Positions 24,118 to 36,500 of a DNA stretch of 64,000 nt are shown piece by piece (positions within the stretch are counted from its first letter, which is position 1; every line of letters begins with the position of its first letter). The stretch is from Aphelocoma coerulescens. Taxonomy: Eukaryota > Chordata > Aves > Passeriformes > Corvidae. The stretch is taken from positions 24,757,967 through 24,821,966 of the forward strand of contig NC_091022.1 in the NCBI RefSeq assembly GCF_041296385.1. The letters are read 5' to 3'. A model generated the notes under the pieces. The model saw only the letters and a program-made list of their open reading frames with translations, was not told the DNA's origin and did no database searches. The translations under genes and the position numbers were made by a program.

Positions 24118-24166
24118 GACTTTACAGAGAGGAAGGACACCCGCATCGGGATAAAACTGCTAAATC
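24118..24166 (-). other. Candidate TAL1 5'UTR exon
   Basis: On the minus strand a long pyrimidine tract (about 24220-24169) ends in TCCTCCCAG. Then come 49 bases and a near-ideal donor GTC|GTAAGTACC. Both splice signals are strong and correctly spaced, and the segment lies between the promoter exon and the first coding exon. TAL1 genes in mammals carry several alternative non-coding 5' exons. The call rests on splice-site strength only. Confidence 0.5.
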
Positions 24167-25515
24167 CTGGGAGGAAGAGAAGGGGGGGAGAAAAAAAAAA
24201 AAAAGGAGAGGGTGGATCTCGTGGGTCCGGATTGCCAGAGATCAGTGGAGGGAAAAAGGTGCAGGGGAGAGGGAAGGAGGGGACAGCACCCCGGGGAGGC
24301 CCCTGTGATAGGGGACAGCGGCCACCCCCGGGTCCCCCCCCCTGCCGCCGCCGGGAGCCGCCGCCTCGCACACGGGGCCACAACGAGCGACGGCCATGGC
24401 CTGGCGTGGAAAAAAAAATAAACAGAGATAAAAAGGCGTGAAAATAAGCGCCCTATATTTGGGGCGAATTGGGCGGTTTTTTGGACACATTGCAAGCCCG
24501 GTCTTCCCGGGAGGAAATCACAGACGGGGCCGGACACGGGGTTGTTTTTCTCCCGATGGGCTCGCACGAAGCGGCGACGGCGGCGGCGTTTCTCCCACGT
24601 CCGGCTGGAAAATTTAATTCCTAAAGGGGCAAATTAAATTCCTCGAGGGGCCGGTTACCGGCCGCGCTCCCGGCCGAGGAACGGCGACAGCCGGCACCGG
24701 GCCGGCGGCAGAGTGAGCCTGCTCCCCGCCGCCCAGCGACAGGAAGGCGAGGCCGGTTCACCCCGCCAACGAAATTACAAAAAATTAGGTTTTCTCCTTC
24801 GTGAAAAAAGAAATAATCCCGATGGCGTCTGTTCCCGCATTCGTTAAAAAACGAAATATACAAAACCGCAAAGATAGCAGCAGTATTTTGCCTTAAATTA
24901 GGGTGGTTTCGTTTAGAAAAAAATGGAGGGGGGGCATTAAATCCCCGCCCGCTGGTTTCTGCTCCGCAAAATCCTTTTGTTTTCCAGCAGCCGATCAGCA
25001 GGAAATTTCCAACCCAAAAGCGCACCTCTCCCGCCGGCTCTTTGTAGGGATATCGCCCCAAAGAGAAGGGGCGTGAGGGAGCAGGATATCGGGGACCCCC
25101 TCTCGGGGACAAGCGCTCAGGTTCTGGCCGTCGGCCGGGCCGTGTCCTGGAGTTTGTCCCTGGGGAGAGGCTGGGGGATCCGGGCCCCGTGGGCGCTTCG
25201 CCCCCAGCGCCCCCCAGCCCGTCCCAGCCACCGCCTCGCAGCCGCACCCGAGGGTCCCGGCTTGGTGGGGGTGCCGCACCCCACGGTTTCAAAGGGGAAA
25301 GCGTATTCTCCTCCTCACCCACCCCGCATCAAAGAATAAAAAAGATTAAACCCAACCGCGGAAAAGATTTTGTGTTTTTTTTCCCTGCTCGCCTGTCTCT
25401 CACGTTGGGCAGAAGCCCCCCAAAGCCCACTCGCTGCCCTCCGGAGCCCCCCCAAAACCGCATCCCGCCGCCCCCAGTGCCCAGCCCTCTGCAGAGCCGA
25501 TTCCTCTTTACTCAC
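24167..25515 (-). other. TAL1 first intron, GC-rich
   Basis: CpG-rich sequence between the promoter-proximal exon and the candidate second 5'UTR exon. Mammalian TAL1 has a second promoter (1b) downstream of promoter 1a. The GC-rich block at 24.25-25.3 kb could hold its counterpart, but no specific motif proves this. Confidence 0.45.
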
Positions 25516-25551
25516 CATTTGCTTTTCATTGGGAAAAGTGAGTGGAGCCAT
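25516..25551 (-). other. Upstream ORF start in TAL1 leader
   Basis: The ATG at 25551-25549 has A at -3 and G at +4. It reads twelve codons (MAPLTFPNEKQM) in frame to the exon end. If spliced to the 49-base exon it ends 15 codons later at TAA. If spliced directly to the coding exon it runs in another frame past the TAL1 ATG and stops after about 24 codons in all. Translation is not shown. Confidence 0.4.
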
Positions 25552-25655
25552 TTTGTGGCCTACGCATCGCGGCTATATTTGTAGTAAGTGTTGGGTGGCT
25601 TCAGCTGGGTAGGCTCTAATTCCACATCACGTCCAGTTTCCTATTTAGTATGGAG
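25516..25655 (-). other. Candidate TAL1 first non-coding exon (1a-like)
   Basis: On the minus strand the segment ends CAAATG|GTGAGTAAAG, a strong donor. Its start is inferred from the GATA-motif promoter just upstream, so the left end of transcription is approximate. It contains an upstream ATG in strong context at 25551. Confidence 0.55.
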
Positions 25656-25679
25656 AGCGGAACACTACTGCAATGTGGC

Positions 25680-25725
25680 CGAGAGAGATAAAACCCCAGC
25701 AGTGGCCCGCCTGCCCTGATAAGCT
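25680..25725 (-). promoter_or_regulatory. Candidate TAL1 promoter with paired GATA motifs
   Basis: GATA motifs at 25687-25690 and 25718-25721 lie 31 bases apart, with a C-rich GC-box-like stretch (GCCCGCCTGCC) between them. The mammalian TAL1 promoter 1a is described as having two GATA sites with an SP1 site between, at similar spacing. That likeness, and the strong donor about 170 bases downstream, support the call. Confidence 0.5.
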
Positions 25726-25883
25726 TCTAAACCCATTATTTATGAAATGATTCATTATTATTTGGCAATTTTATCGAAGGAAAGCGGAAAATTATTGCAG
25801 GGATATGCATAGGAATAACTCCGGAATGCATGCCTTCTAGCTTTTTATGTGTGTGTGCTTAGATGCTCTTAAAAAGACACTGC

Positions 25884-25890
25884 AAAAAAA

Positions 25891-25922
<32 letters not shown>

Positions 25923-25923
25923 A
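25884..25923. repeat. Poly-A tract
   Basis: About 40 A bases on the plus strand with one G interruption, some 160-200 bases upstream of the predicted TAL1 promoter. Confidence 0.9.
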
Positions 25924-28309
25924 GGAGTAATAAAAAATTGCTCTGTGGCTGCCCGCATCTGAATAGCGATTCTTTATTTTAGTCCTCTTGGAGGTTATTA
26001 TGGCCCTGTTTTTGTTTTTTTTTTTCCTTTTTTAAAAAAAATTATTAAATATGGAAAACCTACTCCGCTCTTAATTAAATTTAATGAGCCAAAATAAATT
26101 GTTGGAGATGTTGAGAGAGGGGGAAGGGGTGTGGGCTGCTTTGGGACAAGAGGAGGTAAATAAAGCACATCGAGAGGAGATGTTTTGGTGAAAAGCAGCC
26201 CCGTCCCCAGCCTTCCTCCCCCCACACTGAGTATTTTTGCTGAAGGGCTGAATTGTGGCGAGCTCCCTGTCTCGTCTCCCGTTCTGGGGTGGGAGGAGGC
26301 CGAGCATCCTTGCCGAGCTGGGGGATGCTGGGGACTGTGAGCGGAGCAGGTACCGAGCCGGCACCTCTCGCCCTCCAGAAATCTGGGATGTGAGCGGCGG
26401 ACCCTGGAGGACAGGAGCTTGGGGAAGGGAGAAAAGGGACCTGGGTCGTGCCCTAGCGGTGCGGGACGGCCAGCGGGGCTGAGCACCCCGTGGGGGCCGG
26501 AGCACGGGGCCGGCTGCGCGCCCCGTCGGGGAAGGGGCTGAGCCAGGCCGAGGCGAGCTCCGGCCCGGGCGGACAGGGACCCCTGGGCCTGGGCAGAGCC
26601 GCCGTGCCCCCGGAGCGGCTCGTGGGGACGGGAGGCGGGCGATGCGGCGGGCGCGGCGCTCGCAAAGCAACGGGACGGGTGGAAACGTCCCCGAAAAGCC
26701 AGAGGCTCCCGGCATGGAAAGGGGGAAGGCAGGAGCGGCTGGAGGGTCCCAGATCCGCTCCTCTGGGCACCCACGGGTAGCGCGGCCCTGAAGGCAGCGG
26801 CGGGGAGCGGCTTTGGACAGCTCGGGGGCCGGCCTGCGCGGGAACCCGAAAATCAACGAAATCACCCCCGGCGCGGGGCGGGGAGGAAGGGACCCGGGCT
26901 GAGCCCTTCCCGGGACACCCCCGGTCCCCTCTACGGGGCTTGGGCCAGGCGGCGACCCCGGCCCTGCGCGGGGTCGGGGGCTCGGAGGACAAGCGGCGGC
27001 GAGGCCCGGCCGCACCTGCCGTACGTGAGGGGGGCGGCGGCGGGGCCGGGGTGCGGGGGTCGCTATTGTCTCCCCGCCACCTGCGCGCCCTCCCGCAGGG
27101 GGAAATGCCGGAGCTGTTATTCTTCCTTTCACTCCTTCCCCTCAGCCTCCCGCTCTGGACGCGGCCGTGGGAGAGGTTTCCACAAGCCCCGGGCGCTCCC
27201 CCCGCGGCACGGCCGGGGCCGGGGCCGTGTCCCGGCCGGCAGGAGCCCGCACGATGCCGGCAGCGTGCGTGGGGCGGCGGGGCAGGGACGGTCACGACGC
27301 GCCGGAGAGCCCGCCGTGCCTCCCGCCAGGAAACACGACCATTTTCGAGCCGGCTCCTCTCACCAACAGGAAGCGTTAAAGATAGAACAGCCGGGGCTGG
27401 GCGGGGGAGATTAGGAAGCCGAGCATCTTCTGAGCACCGAGGGCCGCTGCGGGGCCATTCCCAGCCGTGCCTGCGCCCGCTGCGGTGGGAGCCGGGGCCG
27501 TGCTCAACCTACCTCCGGCCCGCATTTTTACCTCTTCAAGTGAAGAGGGATCAAACCCTTCAGTTGGGAGGGGGAGCACTAAAATGATCCAGAGTAAAGC
27601 GGTCAGTGATGCACCTTTTCAACTAGCACTATAAATACCTTCCCTTAATTACAATAAGAAATGGCTAGAAACAATAGAAGAAAAAAACAAAAACAAAAAC
27701 CAAATTAATAAAGCCTTAATGTTCCCCCATTAGCCATGTCATTGCCTGATGATCTAGCTCTAGAGCTTGGGCCCCAGTGCTCAGTTAACAAAGCCAGACC
27801 TGACTTTCCACGTGTTTTTTGCCTGAAATTGCAGTAGATGTTTGAGGGAAAAAAAGCAATCCAGACATCTTGAAATTACTCAGCACCACACTATGAAAGG
27901 AAAATTCCGCTTAAAGGGAAGGGTGTTTTTTGTTATTTTGGTCCAGTATATTAACGTTTTGCTTGCTCAGAGGTTGCTGTCCAGAATTATATGATTTGTG
28001 TAACTTACTATAACACCACACCCTTGTCCTGAGCTGTGGGCAAGTAGTTTGGCTTTTGTTTTCAAATTGTTTCTAGCCCTTGAGCATTTGAAGAAAGTCT
28101 TTAAAATATTAACCAATACAACTGTCATCTTCCTGTGTTTCCAGACATTTTACAATAGGAAACAAAGAACAAAACCCTGCAACAATAGCTCAGAGGTATG
28201 AATTGCCTCATTCATCTCACTGGAATGTTCAAAAACATTAACTATTTTTTGACTGATTCAGCAGAAAATGTGCTGGCAGATAATAAGCTTATGCCTGATC
28301 CAGGGGAGA
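25924..28309. promoter_or_regulatory. TAL1 upstream region with CpG-rich block
   Basis: The DNA is AT-rich to 26.2 kb, CpG-rich at about 26.3-27.5 kb, then AT-rich to the end of STIL. Open frames in the GC block are composition artefacts. An ETS/GATA motif cluster lies at 27329-27385 (GGAA, AGGAAG, GATAG). Mouse TAL1 has an ETS-driven enhancer near -4 kb, so this block is a reasonable place for an avian equivalent. Confidence 0.4.
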
Positions 28310-29769
28310 TTCAGGGACTGAGAAAGGTTTTATTTTTCAGCACAGCAAAGTAGCACCTTTCCTGAAAGGAAGCAAATACCCTTGTTGATGGAAGAGGCTG
28401 CGTGAGAAGAGAAATTCTGACATGGCTTAAAGGCAGCTGCTGCCTTCCTCTCTCTTTACTGGCTTCAAAATGGCACACAGCTTATCACAGACTAATTCTG
28501 TGAAAAATTAATTAGCAATTAGTGCCCACTCAAACATACCACAAACTAACACTGCAGTCCTTAGGATTTGACTGGGAAAGGCCCAGGATTTGAGGGGGGG
28601 GGGTGTTTTAATCTCTAGTTTAACACTCAGAACAGGAAAGGCAAGGTCAGCACCACCGGCTGAACTGCTGTTGAGACAATGCCATCACTAAAACAAAGTT
28701 TGTTCCAATGCCTGGTAGAGAATGCTGATGTACTAAAAGGCCAGTGAGAAAACACATGGCTCCACCATCATTCCACTGTCCTCCCACCAGGAATGGGAAT
28801 GAATCACCACTTCCAGCCTAATTCTTCACCTTGTGCAATATTATCATCACAAAGTTATGGAAAAGAGCAGCTTCATTAATAGACAGTAGTGCTTGGTGAC
28901 AGAATATTTCTGTGTTAATTCAGAACAAAGTAAATCTATTATTTCTGCATACCCCATCACCCAGTATCAGATCCTTGAGGAGTTCAGTAGCAGGTGAACC
29001 AGTGAAATTCAGGTTAACCATTTTAACAATGACTGGGAAGCCACATGTATCTTAAATAAAGGCAGCATTAGACAAGTAAAGATTTTTTTTTTTTTAATGG
29101 AGCCTTTGACCTTTATGAGCAGTATGTAATTTTAAATAAATAGAAAACACAGAGGTGAAAAAAAACAATCACAAAAGTTTTAAAAGTGCCAGCTTTCCCC
29201 CCTTTCCTTCAAAGATTTCATGATACAGAGAGTTACATATGTGCCATTTTGGCTGAATTCAAAATAATTTTATGCAAAGTAAAGCCAAAGTTATACTTCC
29301 CTTCCCCACAGACACAATGCCCACACAGTAATCCAACCACTTCAACAAACTTCTAGAAATTAGTGCTTTAGCTCCTTTACCCCTGCTCTGCCACACACAT
29401 TATCAGTGGCTCACAGTTGGCACAAACATGGAAAAGTCTGTTTTTAAAAAGTCAACAGAAGAACACTTAAGTAATGACCCTGTTAAAATTATATTAAAAG
29501 TACATCTTGGGCTCAGGTTGATCCATCTTCAATATGCTTTAAAATCACACCTAACTGTAAACAAAAGTGCACACACATGTCAATGCTGCCTCAGCCAGGC
29601 ACTTTGAGGTGGCTGTCCCTGAGCTGGGCTGAAAACTCAGTTCTGCAAGTTTTACATTGCTACAACAGAGTGACCTCTTCAAAGACAGCTCAATCTGTGG
29701 TTTCCTGTAGTCTTTTACAGAGAGGTCCCTCTGATTTGAAGCAGTGGTTGCAATCATCTCGGGGGATGT
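28310..29769 (-). other. STIL 3' untranslated region
   Basis: AT-rich non-coding sequence runs from the STIL stop to the first AATAAA seen on the minus strand (28329-28334), about 1.45 kb. Cleavage could lie elsewhere because no strong GT-rich element follows. Confidence 0.45.
28329..28334 (-). terminator. Possible STIL polyadenylation signal
   Basis: AATAAA on the minus strand within AAAAATAAAACC. It is the only canonical hexamer noticed between the STIL stop and TAL1. Confidence 0.4.
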
Positions 29770-30583
29770 TCAGAACAGCTTTGGTAATTGCCTGAGTTGT
29801 TTCACATCAAGAATGGTGCCAACAGAATTTATGCTGTTTGACTGGTTAAACATTTCAAGAGTTGGAGTATGTAGATTTCCACAGAAGGCCTGAGTATCTC
29901 CTTCATCTTTCCTGACAGGTTGTTCAGTGAATTCAACCCTCCCAGGTAACAATCTGGTTTTTGATTTTAAATCCTTTAGGAACTGAAATGAGTTTTCATC
30001 TGCTTGATCTGTTCTGGGAGGAAAAGTTTCATTTGTAGTATTTCTTAAACCTGGGCTGTTTAATTCTGGTGGAGAAGCATTAGTAGTCAACTCTCTGCTG
30101 TGACTTTTTAGGTGAATGGGAGGTCTTCCATCCATTCTTTTGGATAATTCAGTCTGGTGGCTAAAGCTGTCCAACACAGGGGTACAGTTTTTGTCTGGCA
30201 TGCTTTTGCCAGTGCCAAAATTGCTATCTTGAGCCTGCAGTTCCTCTTCATCTTCACTGCTGTCATTGCCCTGTATCAGCCCATATCTCTTCATGTACTT
30301 CTTGGTTGCAAAGGACATATTGTTGGGTGAAATTAAACTCAGACCCACCATGCTCTTGTCCATATTTGTTTGCAAGATGTCTTGGAAGGAGAAATCTGCA
30401 GGAGGGTTTTGGCCTGAGCGACTGAGAGACAGTCGGGATAACTGATTTTCACTGAGATATTTGAGTGCTATAGCATTTGCTTCCATGCTCAGATCAACAA
30501 CATTGGGACACATGCTGACACTGGCAAGTGACATGGAATTTAATCCAGGCACCACTGCTTCTGGACTTATACACGCCAAAATG
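29770..30583 (-). CDS. STIL: STIL last coding exon (STAN region and C-terminus)
   Basis: Acceptor TTTATTTCAG ends at 30584. Codon AG|C joins the previous exon to give [14 protein letters not shown]. It encodes the STAN region and ends in LRQLPKLF with a stop at 29770-29772. The position of the human C-terminal KEN box reads RKDEGD here. Confidence 0.96.
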
Positions 30584-33500
30584 CTGAAATAAAGCATCAA
30601 AAAGTTAGCTTAGCATGGCAGGAAAAGCATGAATTTCACCATTTTGCTCAGTGTACTGATTTCTCCTTTCTTCTGAACACCACAGCTCCATCAGGACTGA
30701 GATCATATTATCTGCACATACTGAAAAGCAGCTACTCACCCCCACAATATCCAAACACTGTCAGAGGATGGATGATATTCCCTTCTCCTTCAACACACAG
30801 CACCCTCATATGAAGAGCCACCCATCTCCAGCAGGCTACAGAGCTGGTTTTGCCTTTAAAGCAGACTTGAGCTCTTGGTCTTCTCTCACCAGTGAACGTG
30901 ACATTATGTGTCTGATCCTACAACTCTGAATTCTACCATCCAACCCAAACTTTATAGCTAGAAATACAAGCCCAATGACTGAGACCAAGAACATCTTTCC
31001 CAATGCATGGTAATTCCAGGATTTTTACAGAAACTCTGACATAGCATCTGTTTCCAGAAGCCTACAGGGTTCTCGTTTTTGAAGAATCTTCAAACAGGAA
31101 ATGTTCATTTGTTCTGTTGCCTGATACAGAAATTTCTTGTAAAAATATATATATATATATCAAATGTTTGAATGAACAAGCTCTGGTACACCAGTAACAG
31201 TTGTAAACCACTGCATTTAGTTCACACATCATATACTAGTTCACAAACCCAAGCTCCTCATATTAAGAGGCTTCCTATTTCACTGAGCACAAATTCTGAA
31301 GTTTGCCCAGGGAGAATGAACTGGCTCAGAACAACAACTACTTATTATGCTATGGAGCTACACTGTTGTTTCCTTCTCTGCTGAGCTGTGGACCTTTTCT
31401 CAGAATTGTTTATCAGTCTTGAAAGTGGCAGAAGGAAGAACTCCACCCCACTCCCCAAGTTTGAAGAAAAAAACCCCAAGAGTTCCAGTTTTGCCTTATG
31501 GGCTCACATATTAGCATGGTATTGACAATAAAAGAACACTGACAGACTATCCAGCCAGGAAAGTAGTCCAGAAATTCCAGAAAAACACCCAATAAAATAC
31601 AAGCAAAAAGGAGAGAAAAAGAGGTTATAAACTGTATGACTGGAAACAGCTTTTGACACATGGCTGAAGATTAATTAGGAGGTGGTTAGATTTTTTGTTT
31701 ACATAATAGCTACATCCTAGGACCAAGAAGACAATAAGGATGAAAGTGAAGCTGTACCAGGCAGTCAGCCTATGCCTACACAGCTACACAAGTAAATTCC
31801 TGTGCCTAAAAACCCTCCTTCAGAAGTTACTGCTCTGTTCCTTCCTCTGTTTCAACAAGGCAGTTTCCCTCCCCAGCACTTTCTCTGTGCAAGGCACAGC
31901 CCCCACAGTAACAAGCAATTAGGACAGAACCAGTTTTGATTAGACACCAAAGCCACAACAACAATTTCACATATTCTGGTAAAGTGCAAGACAAAGGTTA
32001 AGAAGCAATGACAAAACATACAGCTGCTTAACATTCAGTCTCCCAAGTCCAGAGTTTCTCTAGAATACTTTGACACAGACCAAAAGAAATGCCAAAAAGC
32101 TTCCTTGTTATTCTAGGGACCTGCATGCTACTGCATGCACAATGCTTTAAGAATCGCCAGATGCTGTAACAGCTAGAACTACTTGTGTTATATTTAAATA
32201 ATCTGAGTTTTGCTAGCAGAGCCCTTAAACCTATCTGAAATGCCAATTGCATGAGCCAGCGCTTCAATTTTGCAGGAAATGGAGATCAAGTTGCACCCAA
32301 ATCCCAGCAGCAGTGAAAAGAGTCTTCTCTTGACTCATTGAGCCAAATCTTAATTTTCAGTTGGATCTACACATTACTATTTGAAACCACCAGTGTTTTA
32401 CCTGGCATTCTCCACTTTGTGTGTATTTTCCTTCATATTGCCAGGTGAGTCCACTGTCACTCCAAGACTCCTCAGCTGTTTGAGTGTGGCACTAATGACA
32501 CTCTCTTTATCCAGCCCTCCCGTGTCAGTTTCTGAAGCCACTTCTGCTGTACCATCAATATCCTGACACTTAGGACCATCACCATTAACAAATCCTGATT
32601 TTAAAGGCAAGTGATCTTGCTCTTCTGAGGACTTCAAGAGGTGGTTTACTTGGCCCTACAGAAAAAGGGAGCAGGGAAAAGACCACATGGCAAAAACATC
32701 ATGACATACAGGAGCTGTCAAATACCAATATCCTGACTTATTCTTACACAACTTCAAATACAACTTGATGGATTAATAGCATATTCTGCTGAAGAATGAA
32801 AATTCAGATTCAGTTCAGATGCAATCACTTAAACTCACAGCAGTGTAGTCAAACTTCAAGCTTTCTATAAGAGTCTCTTCTGAATTTAAACACATCACAT
32901 ACTGATACTCTTCAAGATTAAAATATCTGCCCCTTAAGGGACTTGAATGTAAAATGCTGTGTTATTTTAAAGGCCACTAATTTGGAAAGTTATCAGCAGA
33001 TATCTTTGAATTAAAGAATTATTATTTATTAGATAACAGACAGTACTCCAGGTATGCATGAAAGAGAACTACAAAATAACCACTTAAACATTAAAAAAAA
33101 AATTGAAGAACCACAAACTTGGAGCCTTCTGTAGAGCACAATGTGAATCTGAAAACCACACGCAGTTTTCATTCATGCCAATACCACATCATAACTTCAG
33201 CAGGGTGCTGTTCTGACTGTTGCACTCCGTGCAGAATATAAAATGTGCATGAATTACCAGTAAGTCCTGGTAAAGCTTCTGCTCCTCTGAGGGCTGCCGA
33301 GGCAGCAGCGAGGCGGGTGGCTCAGAGCCCTGCTCACTTGTTACCACCACCTGGCTCCTGGCTCCCTCCGATGGCTCTTTCTGTAAAGACACACTGACAT
33401 TTTCTTCCAACGATGAACCACGAACAAGTGCTTGGGAAAAGTTTCCAGTTCTGGAAGAGAACACTAAGATAGCTGCATACTTCCTTGAAACAGCAAAAGC

Positions 33501-36500
33501 ATCATTACCACTACATGTACTTTATTTTTTCATGAACATCAGAGCAGGAGAATAATCAAGTACTGCAACCAGATCCTAATGGGTTTTAGTTTGCTTGCTG
33601 CTTGAGGCTTTGCTCCTTTCTGCAGTCACTTTCTTTCAAAAGTCATTTGAGGACTGAGGAAACACACCTCCAAGTGTGCAACTACAACAGCCTGACTAGG
33701 TTTTCAAAAGATGATTTCAAAGTGACAATGGCATCTCTGCAGTAGTCAAAACTCAGTGACACACACTGACTTAACCTTAAACCAGAGGAAGGGAAAGTTA
33801 CAAGCCTTTAGGAATGAATACCTTCCGTATGCTCTGACACATGACATTCAAAAAGCAGCTTTTACCAAGCTACACAACTTATCATGGGATTCCTGTGGCA
33901 GTTTAAAAACCTCTCAAAGACAGTTAAAAGTTACAAGTACACACAGGCACACTGAATATCACAAACTGAGAACAAACACCTAGTTGCAATACTTTTCAGT
34001 GAGAGATGTGAAAGAAGAGCTATAAAGGGTAAAAAGGGTAAATACTCTGAACGAGTTACAACACAATGCTCTGCACCCCCCCCAGTTGGTGTGTGCATGG
34101 CATAAGCCTCTGGAGACCAGACATATCAATACTACTATCATCCCAAGAAGATCCTTAAGCGACCCTCCTCCCCCTTCCTGTTCCTCCTGAGGAGACAAGT
34201 GTAAGATAAGGGAATTTCAGAACTCAACTGATCAATTGCCTGTGTTGAAAGCGATAAGATTTAAACCACGTGACATACCAGATAGTCAGTGTAGGTTATC
34301 AGCTACTGTTACACTAGCAATTATTCATCATTCCCAAAAAAGTTCCCCTCCTCCTCCTCAAAGAAATCTGTGTGATGCTCTACATTCTTACTATAAGATA
34401 CTTTACAGCTACTTTACAGGTTTATGAATCCAAGTTGAAGAGAATCTTAAGATGGCATTGTCCTAAAATACAACGTTCATAAGATTGATCTGAATCCATA
34501 ATATTTGTGGTAGCAGTATATGTTTGCAGATAGTACTTTAATCAAGGACTATGAATAGTTAAGTTATAGCTTAATTACCATCATCTTTCTCAATATGAAT
34601 ATTTTAGAAACCTAATTTAAGTGGAAGGGTATTCCCTCTCCTTTGGCTTTTTCTACTTAGACAGTATTAGATCACTGAAGTGCTAAATTGTTGAGCTATT
34701 CCTATGTAGAAATAGCATCCATATAAAAAATTAAAAATATTTTTTAAATCACTTCCCAAATTAGTCTGAAATTACTCACTGCACTACAAAGAATCTGAGC
34801 TTAAAAATAATTAAATTAACAGTAGTGAAGTCAGTACTTGCATGCACCACACACAAAGTAATTAGGCATAAAATAAAGAGAAACTCAGAGAACAGCCAGA
34901 TAATCAAACTCCTCATCCCAAGCCCCTCAGAACTGGAAGGGTTCTGAATGCTGACAAGGAAAAGCCACTCTAGGAAAACAACTGACTATAGCAGCATCTC
35001 CTTTTCCAGTCAGGATTCAAGGTAAGAAAAGGAATGCTGCCAGCACAGTGCATGCTTTTGCAAGTCAAAGGCTTTTGCCATCAGCTGCTGCTGATAGGCA
35101 GGGGAGCTACATCTGCATCACTGATAAATGCAGACTCTAAGGGCAACTGTGTTTTGGTGAGCTGTACAATTCAAAGCATAATTTAAAAAATCAAGAAGGG
35201 AGAGAACACAACAACTGAAGTCAGACTATTTATAACTCCTGAAGAAAAAAATATTACAGAAGTAGTAACTTATGTAAGGCAGTTCAGCCCATTATGTGAG
35301 CACAGTGTATTTCTGTTTACTTACTGGGGAGTGTTCTGATTAGTTCCTTCTTCCACAAGGTGAATACTCTCTACAAAGCTGGGCATGTCAACCACCCTTA
35401 AGGAAGAAGCAATACTTGTATTACTTGCATCTTGTTCAGCATTAATTGAAATGCTTATGTCCTCCTTGGAAATCTCTCCATCTTCTTTTTTCCCTTGTGG
35501 TATGGAGTTGCCTTGTTTTTCTGGGGCTGTATTCCAAAATAAACTAGCACCTAGGACAAAATTAGAGATTTAACTATTTAGGAAAGGTCATTACTTTTTT
35601 CTGAGACCCTTTGGCTTTGTATAGCTAGAGGAATAATTTCCTCCCGTTCATGTTTCTTTCACCATTTGAAAAGTGATTTACTGTTTAAATCAGCTAGAAG
35701 TTGCCAAAACATCATTCAGGTCCCAGTTTCTTCCAAAGCATACTTGATGAAAAGAAAGGTTGTATTAAATCATTTTAATGCATTGACCTTGAGCCTGTTT
35801 CAAAGTTTCCTCCAGACTAACCACAACACTTCCATGGATTTAACAGGAACCAATATGTTAATATGCAGCTGTACAGATACAGCTGCATAACTTGCCTAAC
35901 TTAAAGCAAATACAATCTCCTCTTCATGCATGATTTACAAACACCATCAATAATATATTTATTGGAACACTATTTGGCATAGAAGCTATTACTTTTCAGA
36001 ACAGTATATTAAATCAAAAAAGATGTGTAGTTACACTTCAATAAGACACGATTTTAAATAGAACACCTTTCTAAAGCTATCAGAAAAATAATTCTTTCAG
36101 TGATGGCAATCAAAGAGAAAAGTAACTTCAGCCTAAACTTGCAACTTGCAAACTTAGATGTCTTTTGGATCTAGGTGCATGTTTGCCCAGCTTCAGCATT
36201 TCTGCAAAACATTTCCTCCATGTCCAAACAAACCACAGAAATGTTCAGAAAAAGTGGTGCCAGCCAGTCTGTTTTAAAAGAATGAAGCGTTACCTGTGCT
36301 CACAGCAACGCTCACACTTTTCCTCTTGTGTGATTGTGGTGAGGTCTGTGTTTCCATGGAAACGAGGTCCCCTGGCTTCTCTGGCTGCACAGCCTGGCTG
36401 GTGGCTCCCAGCTCCGAGGAACCTGCCTGGCGAGCCTGTGCTTCCAGTAAGCGCTGGATCTGTAACAGTCAGCACAAAGTTAGGATATGGACAACAAAAT

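Noticed and set aside
26071..27295. Long minus-strand ORFs (353 and 280 codons) upstream of TAL1
   Set aside because: GC-rich DNA lacks stop codons. The peptides are Pro/Arg/Ala-rich without motifs, and no splice structure supports them.
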